Shown piece by piece: positions 1-7,987 of a stretch of DNA of 64,000 nucleotides. The stretch is from Eubacterium oxidoreducens (GTDB taxonomy: Bacteria; Bacillota; Clostridia; Lachnospirales; Lachnospiraceae). Every line of letters starts with the position of its first letter. Position 1 is the stretch's first letter. The position numbers and the translations under genes were made by a program. The stretch is taken from NCBI RefSeq assembly GCF_900104415.1, contig NZ_FMXR01000016.1, forward strand, positions 29,199-93,198, read 5' to 3'. The notes beneath the pieces are model-generated. The model was not told the DNA's origin. It saw nothing but the letters and a program-made list of their open reading frames with translations, and did not search any database.

Positions 1-448
1 CAATACCAGCACTTGGAGCACCAACATCTGAAACATGTGCATTAATTGCCGAATATGCAATCAACTCTTCCTTATAAAAAATTGGAATAATAATTTCGAC
101 ATCCGGCGAATGAGATGCTCCGTGGTATGGATGATTATGAATAAAAATATCACCTTCATGAATATCTTTTTCTTCCCATCGGGATAAAATTCCCTTAATG
201 CATGCACCTACAGTTCCGGCATGCATAGGAGAATTTTCACTTTCAGCAATCTGTCTAGCCCGCCTGTCAACAATTCCGGCACCCAAATCTTCAGATTCTC
301 TAATAATGCTTGAATAAGACATTCTATAAAGCACCAACCCCATTTCTTCTGAAATTGTTCTGAATGCCCCTCCAAGAACCTGCAAGGTTACCGGATCAAC
401 CTCTACTCTTTCAATATTTGTTCCAAGTATATATCTTTTTTCACTCAT
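1..448 (-). CDS. hyuB: Hydantoinase B / 5-oxoprolinase beta-type subunit, 3' end outside window
   Basis: The first 149 codons of a HyuB-family protein are visible; the gene runs off the left edge. With HyuA, this family hydrolyses cyclic amides such as hydantoins or 5-oxoproline using ATP. The read protein starts MSEKRYILG and contains VDPVTLQVLGGAFRTI near the N-terminus and the IFIHNHPYHGASHSPDV stretch characteristic of HyuB. The ATG at 448 is preceded by a good AGGAGA site that lies at the end of hyuA, 16 bases away, so the two genes are translated as a pair. Substrate cannot be told from this part. Confidence 0.9.
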   Translation of the reverse strand, partial: MSEKRYILGTNIERVEVDPVTLQVLGGAFRTISEEMGLVLYRMSYSSIIRESEDLGAGIVDRRARQIAESENSPMHAGTVGACIKGILSRWEEKDIHEGDIFIHNHPYHGASHSPDVEIIIPIFYKEELIAYSAINAHVSDVGAPSAGI

Positions 449-464
449 ATTAAGCATCTCCTTC

Positions 465-2534
465 CTATGCAATATCAATTACAATAACGCCATATTCATT
501 AACGGTTGCCTTACAATTCGGCTCTACAACAATAGTTGTGTCCATCTGATTAATAATTGCCGGTCCGTTTACAACGTTACCTGCCAGAAGTTTCGATCTA
601 TCATAAATAGCCGCTTCATAATGCTTGATTTCATCTCCTTCGCGGAAAATTGTTTCTCTACTTCCGGTTTTAGCCACAGACGAATCCTCTGTGCCCTCTT
701 TAATTTTGGTTGCTTCAAAATCAGGCATTGCACCAACACCTTCAACCCTGATCGTGGCAATTTCAACCGGTGTCTCCGGATAAAACTTTCCAAAGAATGC
801 TTCGTGCGCCTTATGAAACTCTTCTTTTAGAGTTTCCAATTTCTCTTCATCCAATGTTCCAGACAGCACCGGAACACGAAGTTCATATCCCTGGCCTTGA
901 TAACGACATTCTGCAAATCTGGCAATAGTAACATCCTTATCTGCCACCTTATCTTCTGCAAGTCTTTCAAGCGCAAGAGACTCAAGATTTTGATAATCTC
1001 GATTCAAGCGCTCATAGTCCATTGCCGTACTCATTACCATTTCTGTTTTTGAATAATCATAAAGCAAATCTGTTGTAACAAGTCCCACTGCACAAAGTGC
1101 GCCCGGATTCACCGGAATAATCACATTCTTCATTCCTAATGCTCTTGCAACGCTACATGCATGCAATGCACCGGCACCTCCACAGGCAAACAATGCAAAA
1201 TCTCTTGGATCAAGTCCTCTTCGCACAGAATCTTTTTCAATTGCCTGAATCATATTATTGTTCATAATGTCAATAATTCCCAATGCACATTCTTCAATAG
1301 ACTGATCCAACGCCTTTCCCAATTTCTCTTCAATAGCTTTCTCTGCCAATTCCGGTCGAATTGTCATTCTTCCACCTAACAGCTCTGTTCCCAAACGGCC
1401 AAGGAGAATATTGGCATCTGTTACAGTAGGTTCTACTCCTCCCCTGTCGTAACATGCCGGCCCAGGCACAGCACCTGCCGACTGCGGTCCTACTCTAAAG
1501 AATCCTCCTTCGTCAATAAATGCAATTGATCCTCCACCTGCACCAATAGTCGAAATATCAATCATCGGGACCATTGCGGTAAATCCGCCAACCTGCGTAT
1601 CTAACAGATGCTTCATTCCCGGTTTCAAATCTGACAAAACAGACAAATCAGCAGAAGTTCCTCCAATATCTAATGTAATTACATTTTTCAGCCCCGTCAG
1701 TTTCGTTGTCCAAATAGCACCAAGCACTCCACCTACCGGACCTGACATTAACAGATTAACCGGCTTTTCTGCAGCCGCTTCTCCTGTCGCAACGCCACCG
1801 GCAGACTGCATTAGATGTAGATTCGCATTAACAAAACCGGAATCCTTTAATGTTTTAATTAAATTATCAATATATGCCGCCGTCTTAGGTCCAACATAAG
1901 AATTCAAACATGTTGTAGTAAAACTTTCGTATTCTCTAAACTGCGGAGCAACCTCACTTCTTAATGAGATATATGCATCCGGAATTTCTTCTTTTATAAT
2001 TTCACGAACCCGTTCTTCATGAGATGGATTGATAAACGAAAACATAAAGCACACTGCAATTGCTGATACTCCGTCGTTTTTTAACTTCTTTACCACATCT
2101 CTTACCTGATTCTCGTCAAGTTCTTTATATACCTCTCCATTTGGCGGAACAATTCGCTCCGTTACTTCATACCGATCACGTCTTCTCGCTAGTGGTGTTG
2201 ACTGCCATGGCAACTCCTGTGTAATGCTAAAATTATAAGTTCTTTTATGTCTTGCAGTATGAAGAACATCTCGAAATCCTTCCGTTGTAATCAACCCAAC
2301 TCTTGAACCCTTCTTCTCGAGAACCATATTTGTTGCAATTGTTGTTCCATGAAAGATTTCATCTATCTCTTCCGGTTTCGTCCCAGTAATTTCACACAGT
2401 GCCTCAATTCCTGTCATAATTCCCTTAGATGGATCCTCCGGTGTGGTTGATGTTTTATATACCTCTACCTTTTCATCATCTACATATATTAAATCTGTAA
2501 ATGTTCCTCCTACGTCTACGCCAATTCTCTTCAT
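465..2534 (-). CDS. hyuA: Hydantoinase A / oxoprolinase alpha-type subunit
   Basis: 689 residues, normal length for HyuA, the ATP-binding partner of HyuB in ATP-dependent hydrolysis of cyclic imides or amides. The N-terminus has the GVDVGGTFTD phosphate-binding motif of the ASKHA fold, and the middle has LDIGGTSADLS and GAGGGSIAF segments typical of the Hydantoinase_A domain. It follows the ABC transporter genes by about 20 bases and precedes hyuB by 16, so uptake and breakdown of the substrate are probably one operon. Cytoplasmic; no signal peptide or membrane segment. Real substrate is unknown: acetone carboxylase-like and N-methylhydantoinase enzymes share the same motifs. Confidence 0.93.
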   Translation of the reverse strand: MKRIGVDVGGTFTDLIYVDDEKVEVYKTSTTPEDPSKGIMTGIEALCEITGTKPEEIDEIFHGTTIATNMVLEKKGSRVGLITTEGFRDVLHTARHKRTYNFSITQELPWQSTPLARRRDRYEVTERIVPPNGEVYKELDENQVRDVVKKLKNDGVSAIAVCFMFSFINPSHEERVREIIKEEIPDAYISLRSEVAPQFREYESFTTTCLNSYVGPKTAAYIDNLIKTLKDSGFVNANLHLMQSAGGVATGEAAAEKPVNLLMSGPVGGVLGAIWTTKLTGLKNVITLDIGGTSADLSVLSDLKPGMKHLLDTQVGGFTAMVPMIDISTIGAGGGSIAFIDEGGFFRVGPQSAGAVPGPACYDRGGVEPTVTDANILLGRLGTELLGGRMTIRPELAEKAIEEKLGKALDQSIEECALGIIDIMNNNMIQAIEKDSVRRGLDPRDFALFACGGAGALHACSVARALGMKNVIIPVNPGALCAVGLVTTDLLYDYSKTEMVMSTAMDYERLNRDYQNLESLALERLAEDKVADKDVTIARFAECRYQGQGYELRVPVLSGTLDEEKLETLKEEFHKAHEAFFGKFYPETPVEIATIRVEGVGAMPDFEATKIKEGTEDSSVAKTGSRETIFREGDEIKHYEAAIYDRSKLLAGNVVNGPAIINQMDTTIVVEPNCKATVNEYGVIVIDIA

Positions 2535-2555
2535 ATCGTTTACTCCTTTCTGTTT

Positions 2556-3599
2556 CTATACAACAACTTTTGCGTTGTCATACAATTCCGTCTGACTTTC
2601 TAATTGTTTTTCCCTTAATGCTTTAGCCTCACTTTCCTCTTTCTTTTCCTTAGATTTCTTTGTCACTGCTGCGAAGATTACCGCAACAATCAAAGCTGCT
2701 CCATAGAAAATATTCTGAATATAGGATTGAACTCCCAACAACGCCAAACCATTTGTTCCGGTTGTGAGGAAATACACTGCTATTACTGTTCCAACTGCAT
2801 TAAATCTTCCCGGTGATAAAATAGTTGATCCTAAAAATACTGCTGCGAATGCAGGAAGCAGATAGGAAAGTCCTGCTGTTGGGTTACCACTACCGGTTAC
2901 TCCCGTATATACAACTCCGGCACATCCTGAAATTAACCCCGAAAGCACAAAACTGAAAAATCTGATTCTCTCTACATTTATTCCGGATAATCTTGCCGTC
3001 TGCTCACTTTGACCAACAATTAATAATCTTTTCCCTCCCGCGGTCTTAGCAAAAACATATGCCAGGATTGCACAAAGGATAATTGCATAGTAAAAAGATG
3101 GCGCAATGCTGAATATTTTCTTTGCATATACCAGATCTTTAATCATCTGACCCATTCCTGTAATAGACGCCTGACTAACCATAAGCGCCAAACCGGCGAT
3201 TAAAGTTTGCATACCCATCGTGACAATAAATGGTGAAATATTAAATTTGGTAACAATCACTCCATTTAATGCACCGATTCCTACACCTGCCAGTACTCCG
3301 ATAATTACACATGGCATCAATGGCACACCCAAATCAACATTTAATTTCGCTATTAAAATATTTACAAATGTTACATTTGCTGCCACTGACATATCATAAG
3401 CCCCACCAATAATCGGAACCAGAATTGCCAATGCACACATAACCAAAACTGCCTGAGACGCTAACATCGTCCTGATATTATTCCAAGTAAAAAAAGTATC
3501 CGGCATAAGAATGGCAAAGAAAATAAACATTGCAATCCACGCCATAATAACGGCTGACTTTTGAGCACTTCCACCTAAATTAATTTTCTTCAAACTCAT
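2556..3599 (-). CDS. RbsC-type ABC transporter permease
   Basis: 347-residue integral membrane protein of the branched-chain/ribose permease family. It has about 9-10 hydrophobic segments from residue 15 to 320 and the GVIVTKFNISPFIVTMGMQ stretch characteristic of RbsC-like permeases, then a charged cytoplasmic tail rich in K and E. Its start overlaps the stop of the upstream ATPase gene by four bases (ATGA), so the two are translationally coupled. In this family the permease works as a homodimer with one RbsA-type ATPase and a lipoprotein or periplasmic-type binding protein; no binding-protein gene is visible here, and it may lie left of the window. Confidence 0.92.
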   Translation of the reverse strand: MSLKKINLGGSAQKSAVIMAWIAMFIFFAILMPDTFFTWNNIRTMLASQAVLVMCALAILVPIIGGAYDMSVAANVTFVNILIAKLNVDLGVPLMPCVIIGVLAGVGIGALNGVIVTKFNISPFIVTMGMQTLIAGLALMVSQASITGMGQMIKDLVYAKKIFSIAPSFYYAIILCAILAYVFAKTAGGKRLLIVGQSEQTARLSGINVERIRFFSFVLSGLISGCAGVVYTGVTGSGNPTAGLSYLLPAFAAVFLGSTILSPGRFNAVGTVIAVYFLTTGTNGLALLGVQSYIQNIFYGAALIVAVIFAAVTKKSKEKKEESEAKALREKQLESQTELYDNAKVVV

Positions 3600-5191
3600 G
3601 ATGCAATACCTCCTTTTTCCGTCAATTGAGTTTCATAACAAAGAGAAGTTATTCTTTCCTTTGTTATATCTTTTCCAACTAATTCCGTAACGATTCTGCC
3701 TCTTACCAAAACCAGAACTCGATCACAAATTTGCTCCAACTGTTCATAATCTGAACTTGAGCAGATAACACTCATACCTTTTTCCTGAACCGATGCCTCA
3801 ATCAAACGATATATTGATTGACGCGCTCCTATATCAATTCCCTGAGTTGGTTCATGCAAGATAAGTAATTTCGGACTTTCCTGAATCCATTTTGCCAAAA
3901 GCACCTTCTGCTGATTTCCTCCTGACAAATTACCAAAATCCAAATTGACATCTTTTGGATGCACCTCATAATCCTCAACCAACTGTTTTGCATTTTTTAA
4001 CATCTGCTTGTTTTTTAAACACTTTGGTTTGTAATGTTCATAGGTCTGCATCATCAGATTCTCACTAATCTTCAATGTCATAACACCACCCATTGTTTTT
4101 CGATCTGCCGGAATCAGCGCCATCTTATCCTTCACAGCCTGCGTTGTATTGTAATTAGACAAAGAAATCTTTTTTTGTTCGAAACGCATCTCGCCACTTC
4201 CAACCGGCACGTCTCCATAAAGAAGATAAGGCACTTCTTCAAAACCTGATCCCACAAGCCCCGTTATGCCAAGCACTTCTCCCTTTCGTACTGAAAAATC
4301 AATGTGATTTACAATCTTTCCGCATGCATCTGTTACTTTTAGAATCTCTGCTTGTGTTTTTTTATCTTTTTCATCTTCTGTCTTTTCTGTTTGATATAGA
4401 TTCAGTTTACTTCCCAAAATCATCTCGATAACTTCATTTTTATCAAACATGTTTGTATGACCATCTCCAACATTTCTTCCATCTCTTAAAACGGTAAATG
4501 TATCTGTCAGTTCCATGACTTCATCAAGATCATGCGAAACAAAGATGACACTTATCCCCTCCTGTGTAACTCTTTTTACAAGCGAAAACAAAATATCAAC
4601 CTCTGTCTTTGGAAGAAATACCGTTGGCTCATCCAATACCAGAAGACCTCTCCTCTTTTCCCTCGCAATCTTGTTTTTATGTATTTCTTCCACGGCTCTA
4701 AGAATTGCAAGCATTGCCCTTTGAACAGGTCCTAAGCTTTCCACTGTTGCATCCGGATCAATCTCAACATCATATGTAGCAAATACCTTTTTTGCCTCAT
4801 TTTTTATTTTTTTCCAGTTGAGTCGCTTGTTATTAGATAAAGAGATTTCCCCAAGCGCCCAATTTTCTGCAACAGTCAACGAATTTACCAACCCCAAATC
4901 CTGATGCACAAAACTCATTCCATATTTTGAAAATTCTCCGGGTTGAATCGGCAAGCTCACTTTTTCTCCATTCACGTACAAAACACCACCCTTGTCCGGC
5001 GCATGAAATCCTGAGAGAATTTTTATGAGCGTTGACTTTCCGCATCCATTTTTTCCTAATAATCCATGTATCTCTCCGGGCATGATGCTAATACTGACAT
5101 CACTAAGAGCACTGTTACTTCCAAATGTTTTTGATATCCTCTCAAGATATAATGTTGTATCCTTGATAAAGTTTTCTCTTTTGTCATCCAT
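3596..5191 (-). CDS. RbsA-type ABC transporter ATP-binding protein (two ATPase domains)
   Basis: About 531 residues with two tandem ABC domains, as in sugar/nucleoside importers of the RbsA family. The first domain has Walker A GKNGCGKS; the second is shorter in canonical motifs (GLVGSG in place of a full Walker A) but keeps the signature LSGGNQQK and LLILHEPTQGID, the usual RbsA asymmetry. The reading frame is open for another 31 codons upstream, through the leader hairpins; I chose the ATG at 5191 because it has a GGAAGTGAG site just before it. First gene of the transporter-hydantoinase operon and directly downstream of the attenuator-like leader. Confidence 0.9.
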   Translation of the reverse strand: MDDKRENFIKDTTLYLERISKTFGSNSALSDVSISIMPGEIHGLLGKNGCGKSTLIKILSGFHAPDKGGVLYVNGEKVSLPIQPGEFSKYGMSFVHQDLGLVNSLTVAENWALGEISLSNNKRLNWKKIKNEAKKVFATYDVEIDPDATVESLGPVQRAMLAILRAVEEIHKNKIAREKRRGLLVLDEPTVFLPKTEVDILFSLVKRVTQEGISVIFVSHDLDEVMELTDTFTVLRDGRNVGDGHTNMFDKNEVIEMILGSKLNLYQTEKTEDEKDKKTQAEILKVTDACGKIVNHIDFSVRKGEVLGITGLVGSGFEEVPYLLYGDVPVGSGEMRFEQKKISLSNYNTTQAVKDKMALIPADRKTMGGVMTLKISENLMMQTYEHYKPKCLKNKQMLKNAKQLVEDYEVHPKDVNLDFGNLSGGNQQKVLLAKWIQESPKLLILHEPTQGIDIGARQSIYRLIEASVQEKGMSVICSSSDYEQLEQICDRVLVLVRGRIVTELVGKDITKERITSLCYETQLTEKGGIAS

Positions 5192-5220
5192 ACTTCTCAC
5201 TTCCTTCATAAAACCTTTAC

Positions 5221-5259
5221 AAAAACAAAAAGACGCCAAATACGTTTGTATTTGACGCC
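5221..5259 (-). terminator. Second leader hairpin, intrinsic-terminator-like attenuator
   Basis: On the minus strand a 12-bp stem (two wobbles) with a 4-nt loop at 5232-5259 is followed by a T-rich tail TTTTTGTTTTTG. It lies about 30 bases before the start codon of the ABC ATPase gene and after a strong promoter, so it can only act as a conditional terminator of that operon. Its 5' arm overlaps a GGCAACGGCGTC motif also present in the first hairpin. Confidence 0.7.
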
Positions 5260-5272
5260 GTTGCCTTCGTAA

Positions 5273-5304
5273 ACAAAAAGGCATCGGTAATTTCTACCGA
5301 CGCC
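5273..5304 (-). terminator. First leader hairpin, intrinsic-terminator-like attenuator
   Basis: A 10-bp stem (5280-5289 with 5295-5304, one wobble, 5-nt loop) followed on the minus strand by CTTTTTGTTT. The motif GGCAAAGGCGTC overlaps its 5' arm and is repeated, one base different, exactly 45 bases downstream. Two consecutive U-tailed hairpins in one leader suggest regulated antitermination. Confidence 0.65.
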
Positions 5305-5400
5305 TTTGCCTATCTTACTAGCTGTTATTATCTCAAACAAATTGCGAAATCTCCCAAACTCCATCTAATCAATTCGACCAGTTTCGTTTGGCATGTGACT

Positions 5401-5429
5401 ATATTATATCTAATGTTTTTGGTTGTCAA
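5401..5429 (-). promoter_or_regulatory. Sigma-A-type promoter of the ABC transporter-hydantoinase operon
   Basis: Minus strand TTGACA at 5424-5429 and TAATAT at 5401-5406 with 17-bp spacing (a TATAAT also sits two bases upstream). The predicted start near 5394 gives a leader of about 200 bases. The leader also contains a CCAAAC/GTTTGG stem around 5358-5393 enclosing a small hairpin; I recognise no standard riboswitch or T-box in it. Confidence 0.65.
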
Positions 5430-5603
5430 TCCTTATTTTTTTATATTTTTTGGTTATATCGTCCTATTTCTGGCGTATTTGTGTTAAATACAGCTTATTT
5501 ATTGTGTATTATTAACAACAACTCCAGTTTTTCATCCTATACGTTTTACATTTTCGTCAGCCTTTATTTTTTCACATTTTCACCTAATTGATTTGATTAC
5601 ATA

Positions 5604-5631
5604 AAAAGACCTCCATGTTTAGAGGTCTTTT
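5604..5631 (-). terminator. Intrinsic terminator after the TetR gene
   Basis: Perfect 10-bp stem (AAAAGACCTC with GAGGTCTTTT) with an 8-nt loop, ten bases after the TetR stop codon, with T-runs on both strands. Confidence 0.85.
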
Positions 5632-5641
5632 CTTAACTATA

Positions 5642-6271
5642 CTATTGTAATTTGTTGCTAAATTTATTGTAGTCTTTACTTTTTTCCAACGAAAATCCGT
5701 ATACCAGCCTTGTCATGATATCTCGGGTCGCTTCCGATAAAGAAAAGGATTCCGGCATTGATGACCACAACTGACAAACACCACGACTTGCCGAAAAAAG
5801 TATCTGTGCTATGTACATTGCCTGATATTCCTTTGTTATTTCTTTTCGTATCTGTCCTTCTATGATTAACTCCACACCTGGCATAATCCGATCCGTTCCA
5901 AGATTCGCAAGCGCTTCAGGATTCGTATATATTTTCGAAATCACCTCAACCGGTGTTTTTTTTTCTATTTCTGTATTAAAGTAGGAAAAATAATCAATTA
6001 TTTTTCTATAAGAAGTATCCTCTTCATGTTTTTTATAATAACTTCCAGAAAAATAATCCTCAACCTTCGGCAAAAACTCCATAATCAAATCAAACTTTGA
6101 TTTGAAGTAATAATAAAAGGTTCCTACGGTAACATCTGCTGCTTTTGAGATCTCATCAACCGATATTTTCTCATAACCATTCTTAATAATTAATTTTTTC
6201 CCTTGTTTTATTATTCTTTTTTTCGTTTCTTCTGCTTGTTGAGCCCTGCTCTTACGATTACTACTACCCAT
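5642..6271 (-). CDS. TetR/AcrR-family transcriptional regulator
   Basis: 209 residues. Residues about 12-60 form a TetR DNA-binding domain with the helix-turn-helix segment ISVDEISKAADVTVGTFYYYF; the remaining 150 residues are a ligand-binding helical domain with no close recognisable signature. It sits between the hydantoinase operon (same strand, behind it) and the divergent DMT exporter (start 6542, 270 bases away), so it most plausibly controls the exporter, its own gene, or the transporter operon. It has its own terminator. Confidence 0.9.
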   Translation of the reverse strand: MGSSNRKSRAQQAEETKKRIIKQGKKLIIKNGYEKISVDEISKAADVTVGTFYYYFKSKFDLIMEFLPKVEDYFSGSYYKKHEEDTSYRKIIDYFSYFNTEIEKKTPVEVISKIYTNPEALANLGTDRIMPGVELIIEGQIRKEITKEYQAMYIAQILFSASRGVCQLWSSMPESFSLSEATRDIMTRLVYGFSLEKSKDYNKFSNKLQ

Positions 6272-6470
6272 ATTATCCCCTTATGCTTTTATATTCTTAC
6301 TACTAAATATTATAAATATATTCTATTTTTTCTTCAACTATATTTTTCTATTTTCCCTATTATTCACCTAATCAGTTAGATTATATTTCTTTTAAATGGT
6401 TTTCTTTGTCATATATACCGCTGTATTATTGCATTTTTTTATCATTTTCTATTTTATCCCTTGACTTTTT

Positions 6471-6498
6471 CATCAAGTCTATTATAATAAATCACATC
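6471..6498 (+). promoter_or_regulatory. Promoter of the DMT exporter / P-II genes
   Basis: TTGACT (6471-6476), 16 bases, TATAAT (6493-6498), giving a start near 6505 and a short leader before the ATG at 6542. The intergenic region between this and the TetR gene is very AT-rich and holds nothing else I can support. Confidence 0.7.
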
Positions 6499-6541
6499 TC
6501 AAACAAACTGAATAACGAAAAGAAAGAAGGCGAACTATATT

Positions 6542-7531
6542 ATGACATCTACCGACAACAAGAAGAAAGCTCTTCTTATGGTAATTATTGCAATTATCAT
6601 CTTTAGTACATTTGAGGTTGTCTCTAAAACAATGGGTGATGTTTTATCCGGAACTGCATTAACTTTTTACCGGTTCTTAATTGGCGGATTAGTACTTTTA
6701 CCTTTTTCAATACGTGATTTGAAAAATAGACAGTTTCATTTTACCCCTAAAATTGTATTAGCATTATTCTTTTTTGGTTTTGTGCTGGTTGCTGCTATTA
6801 TGACTCTTGCACAATACGGAATTTATTACTCCGACGCAAGTATATGCGCCGTAATATTTAGTTCTAATCCGATATTTGTTACTATATTTGCCGTAATAAT
6901 CTTAAAAGAATCCTTAACCAAATATAAGAGCTATGGTTTAATAATTGGCTCCGCAGGATTATTTATCTGTGTCCTACATTTTTTTGTAGACGGGAATATT
7001 ACATCAACATTTGGGCTTGGCGTTTTACTCCAGATTTTATCAATGCTAATGTTTTGTATTTACACGGTATTAAACAGCAAGTATTTAGTATCTCGAATGG
7101 GCGCTTTATCTGTTACCACTTTCACATCAATTTTTGGAGCAATTACCTTATTCCCAATTGTATTCGCACAAAGTTTTGCTACTGATACGAATCTGTTTAC
7201 GTTTGATGTTCTAAGTGTATTACCGAAGTTTCTATATATCTCTATAATTGGAACAGGATTAGCATACGCAATGTATTTTTCCGGGTTATCCAAAATAGAA
7301 ACGAGCACAGGATCTATGATTTTTATGGCCAAACCACCACTTGCAAGTATTTTTGCTGCAATCTTTTTAAATGAAACTATTGGCATTAATATCATTATTG
7401 GAATCGTTTTAATCATTGCCGCAATGATTATTGCGACAAAACTACCTACGATTCAGAAAGGACATGAATATGAAAAAACTAGAGATTATTATCCGACCGG
7501 AGAAAGTGAAACTGCTGAAGGCCATTCTTAA
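6542..7531 (+). CDS. DMT-superfamily (EamA) exporter
   Basis: 329 residues with ten predicted membrane segments in two homologous EamA halves (about residues 8-140 and 155-295), as in drug/metabolite exporters. The conserved part ends near IATKLP at about residue 302; the last 27 residues are hydrophilic and are encoded by DNA that overlaps the P-II start, which suggests the original stop codon was lost or the genes became overlapped. The start ATG has a weak AAGAAGG site. Substrate unknown; the linked P-II protein hints at a nitrogen-containing compound. Confidence 0.88.
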   Translation: MTSTDNKKKALLMVIIAIIIFSTFEVVSKTMGDVLSGTALTFYRFLIGGLVLLPFSIRDLKNRQFHFTPKIVLALFFFGFVLVAAIMTLAQYGIYYSDASICAVIFSSNPIFVTIFAVIILKESLTKYKSYGLIIGSAGLFICVLHFFVDGNITSTFGLGVLLQILSMLMFCIYTVLNSKYLVSRMGALSVTTFTSIFGAITLFPIVFAQSFATDTNLFTFDVLSVLPKFLYISIIGTGLAYAMYFSGLSKIETSTGSMIFMAKPPLASIFAAIFLNETIGINIIIGIVLIIAAMIIATKLPTIQKGHEYEKTRDYYPTGESETAEGHS

Positions 7532-7808
7532 CGAATCAGGCGCACATGGTGCAATGTTCACCCGTATCTCAGGATACGGAAATCAGCGCGGAAAAGAATT
7601 CTCCTATGGCGGAACAACTTATTTTGAAAATATATTTACAAAGACTAAGGTTGAGACTGTTGTTAGCGACGAAATAGCAGAAGATCTTATTGATAAAATA
7701 TTAGTTTCTGTTCCTACAGGAGAAGCCGGTGATGGAAAGATTTTCGTATATGACGTTGCCGAAGCTATCCGAATTCGAACCGGCGAACGCGATAAAGCAG
7801 TTATTTAA
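7470..7808 (+). CDS. P-II family nitrogen regulatory protein
   Basis: 112 residues from the ATG at 7470 (AGAAAGGA at 7453-7461; the ATG at 7464 is too close to it). P-II proteins are trimers that read 2-oxoglutarate and ATP/ADP and bind transporters or enzymes. The T-loop has GYGNQRGKEF then SYGGTTY, keeping the Tyr that corresponds to the modified Tyr51 of GlnB/GlnK; the C-terminal TGEAGDGKIFV and RIRTGERD motifs are canonical. The loop is otherwise divergent from GlnK. Usual amtB is absent; the partner here overlaps a DMT exporter gene by 62 bases. Confidence 0.92.
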   Translation: MKKLEIIIRPEKVKLLKAILNESGAHGAMFTRISGYGNQRGKEFSYGGTTYFENIFTKTKVETVVSDEIAEDLIDKILVSVPTGEAGDGKIFVYDVAEAIRIRTGERDKAVI

Positions 7809-7847
7809 CTTGCTTTATTTATAATCCTTATTAGCTTATATTTAAGC

Positions 7848-7883
7848 AAAAAAGACTGTCACATTGTGTGACAGTCTTTTTTT
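7848..7883 (+). terminator. Intrinsic terminator after the P-II gene
   Basis: AAGACTGTCACA pairs perfectly with TGTGACAGTCTT around a 3-nt loop, followed by seven T residues; 40 bases after the P-II stop. Confidence 0.9.
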
Positions 7884-7947
7884 CACCGGGGACGGTCCTA
7901 ATGCCACGGTCATGGTTCCTTTGGCTCGTTGACATCCTCTACATCCC

Positions 7948-7978
7948 AAAAAAGGACAGAGGGTCTGTCCCTCTGTCC
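7948..7978 (-). terminator. Intrinsic terminator of the V-ATPase operon
   Basis: Perfect 10-bp stem GGACAGAGGG with CCCTCTGTCC, 5-nt loop, six T residues on the minus strand, ten bases after the subunit D stop. Confidence 0.88.
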
Positions 7979-7987
7979 ACAATTGTT

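Noticed and set aside
5192..5284. N-terminal extension of the ABC ATPase
   Set aside because: The open frame continues to 5284, but it passes through the attenuator hairpins and lacks a ribosome binding site; the ATG at 5191 fits the family start.
5192..5394. T-box, purine, guanidine or c-di-GMP riboswitch in the leader
   Set aside because: I did not find the AGGGTGG-type T-box element or conserved cores of these classes; only the attenuator repeats are supportable.
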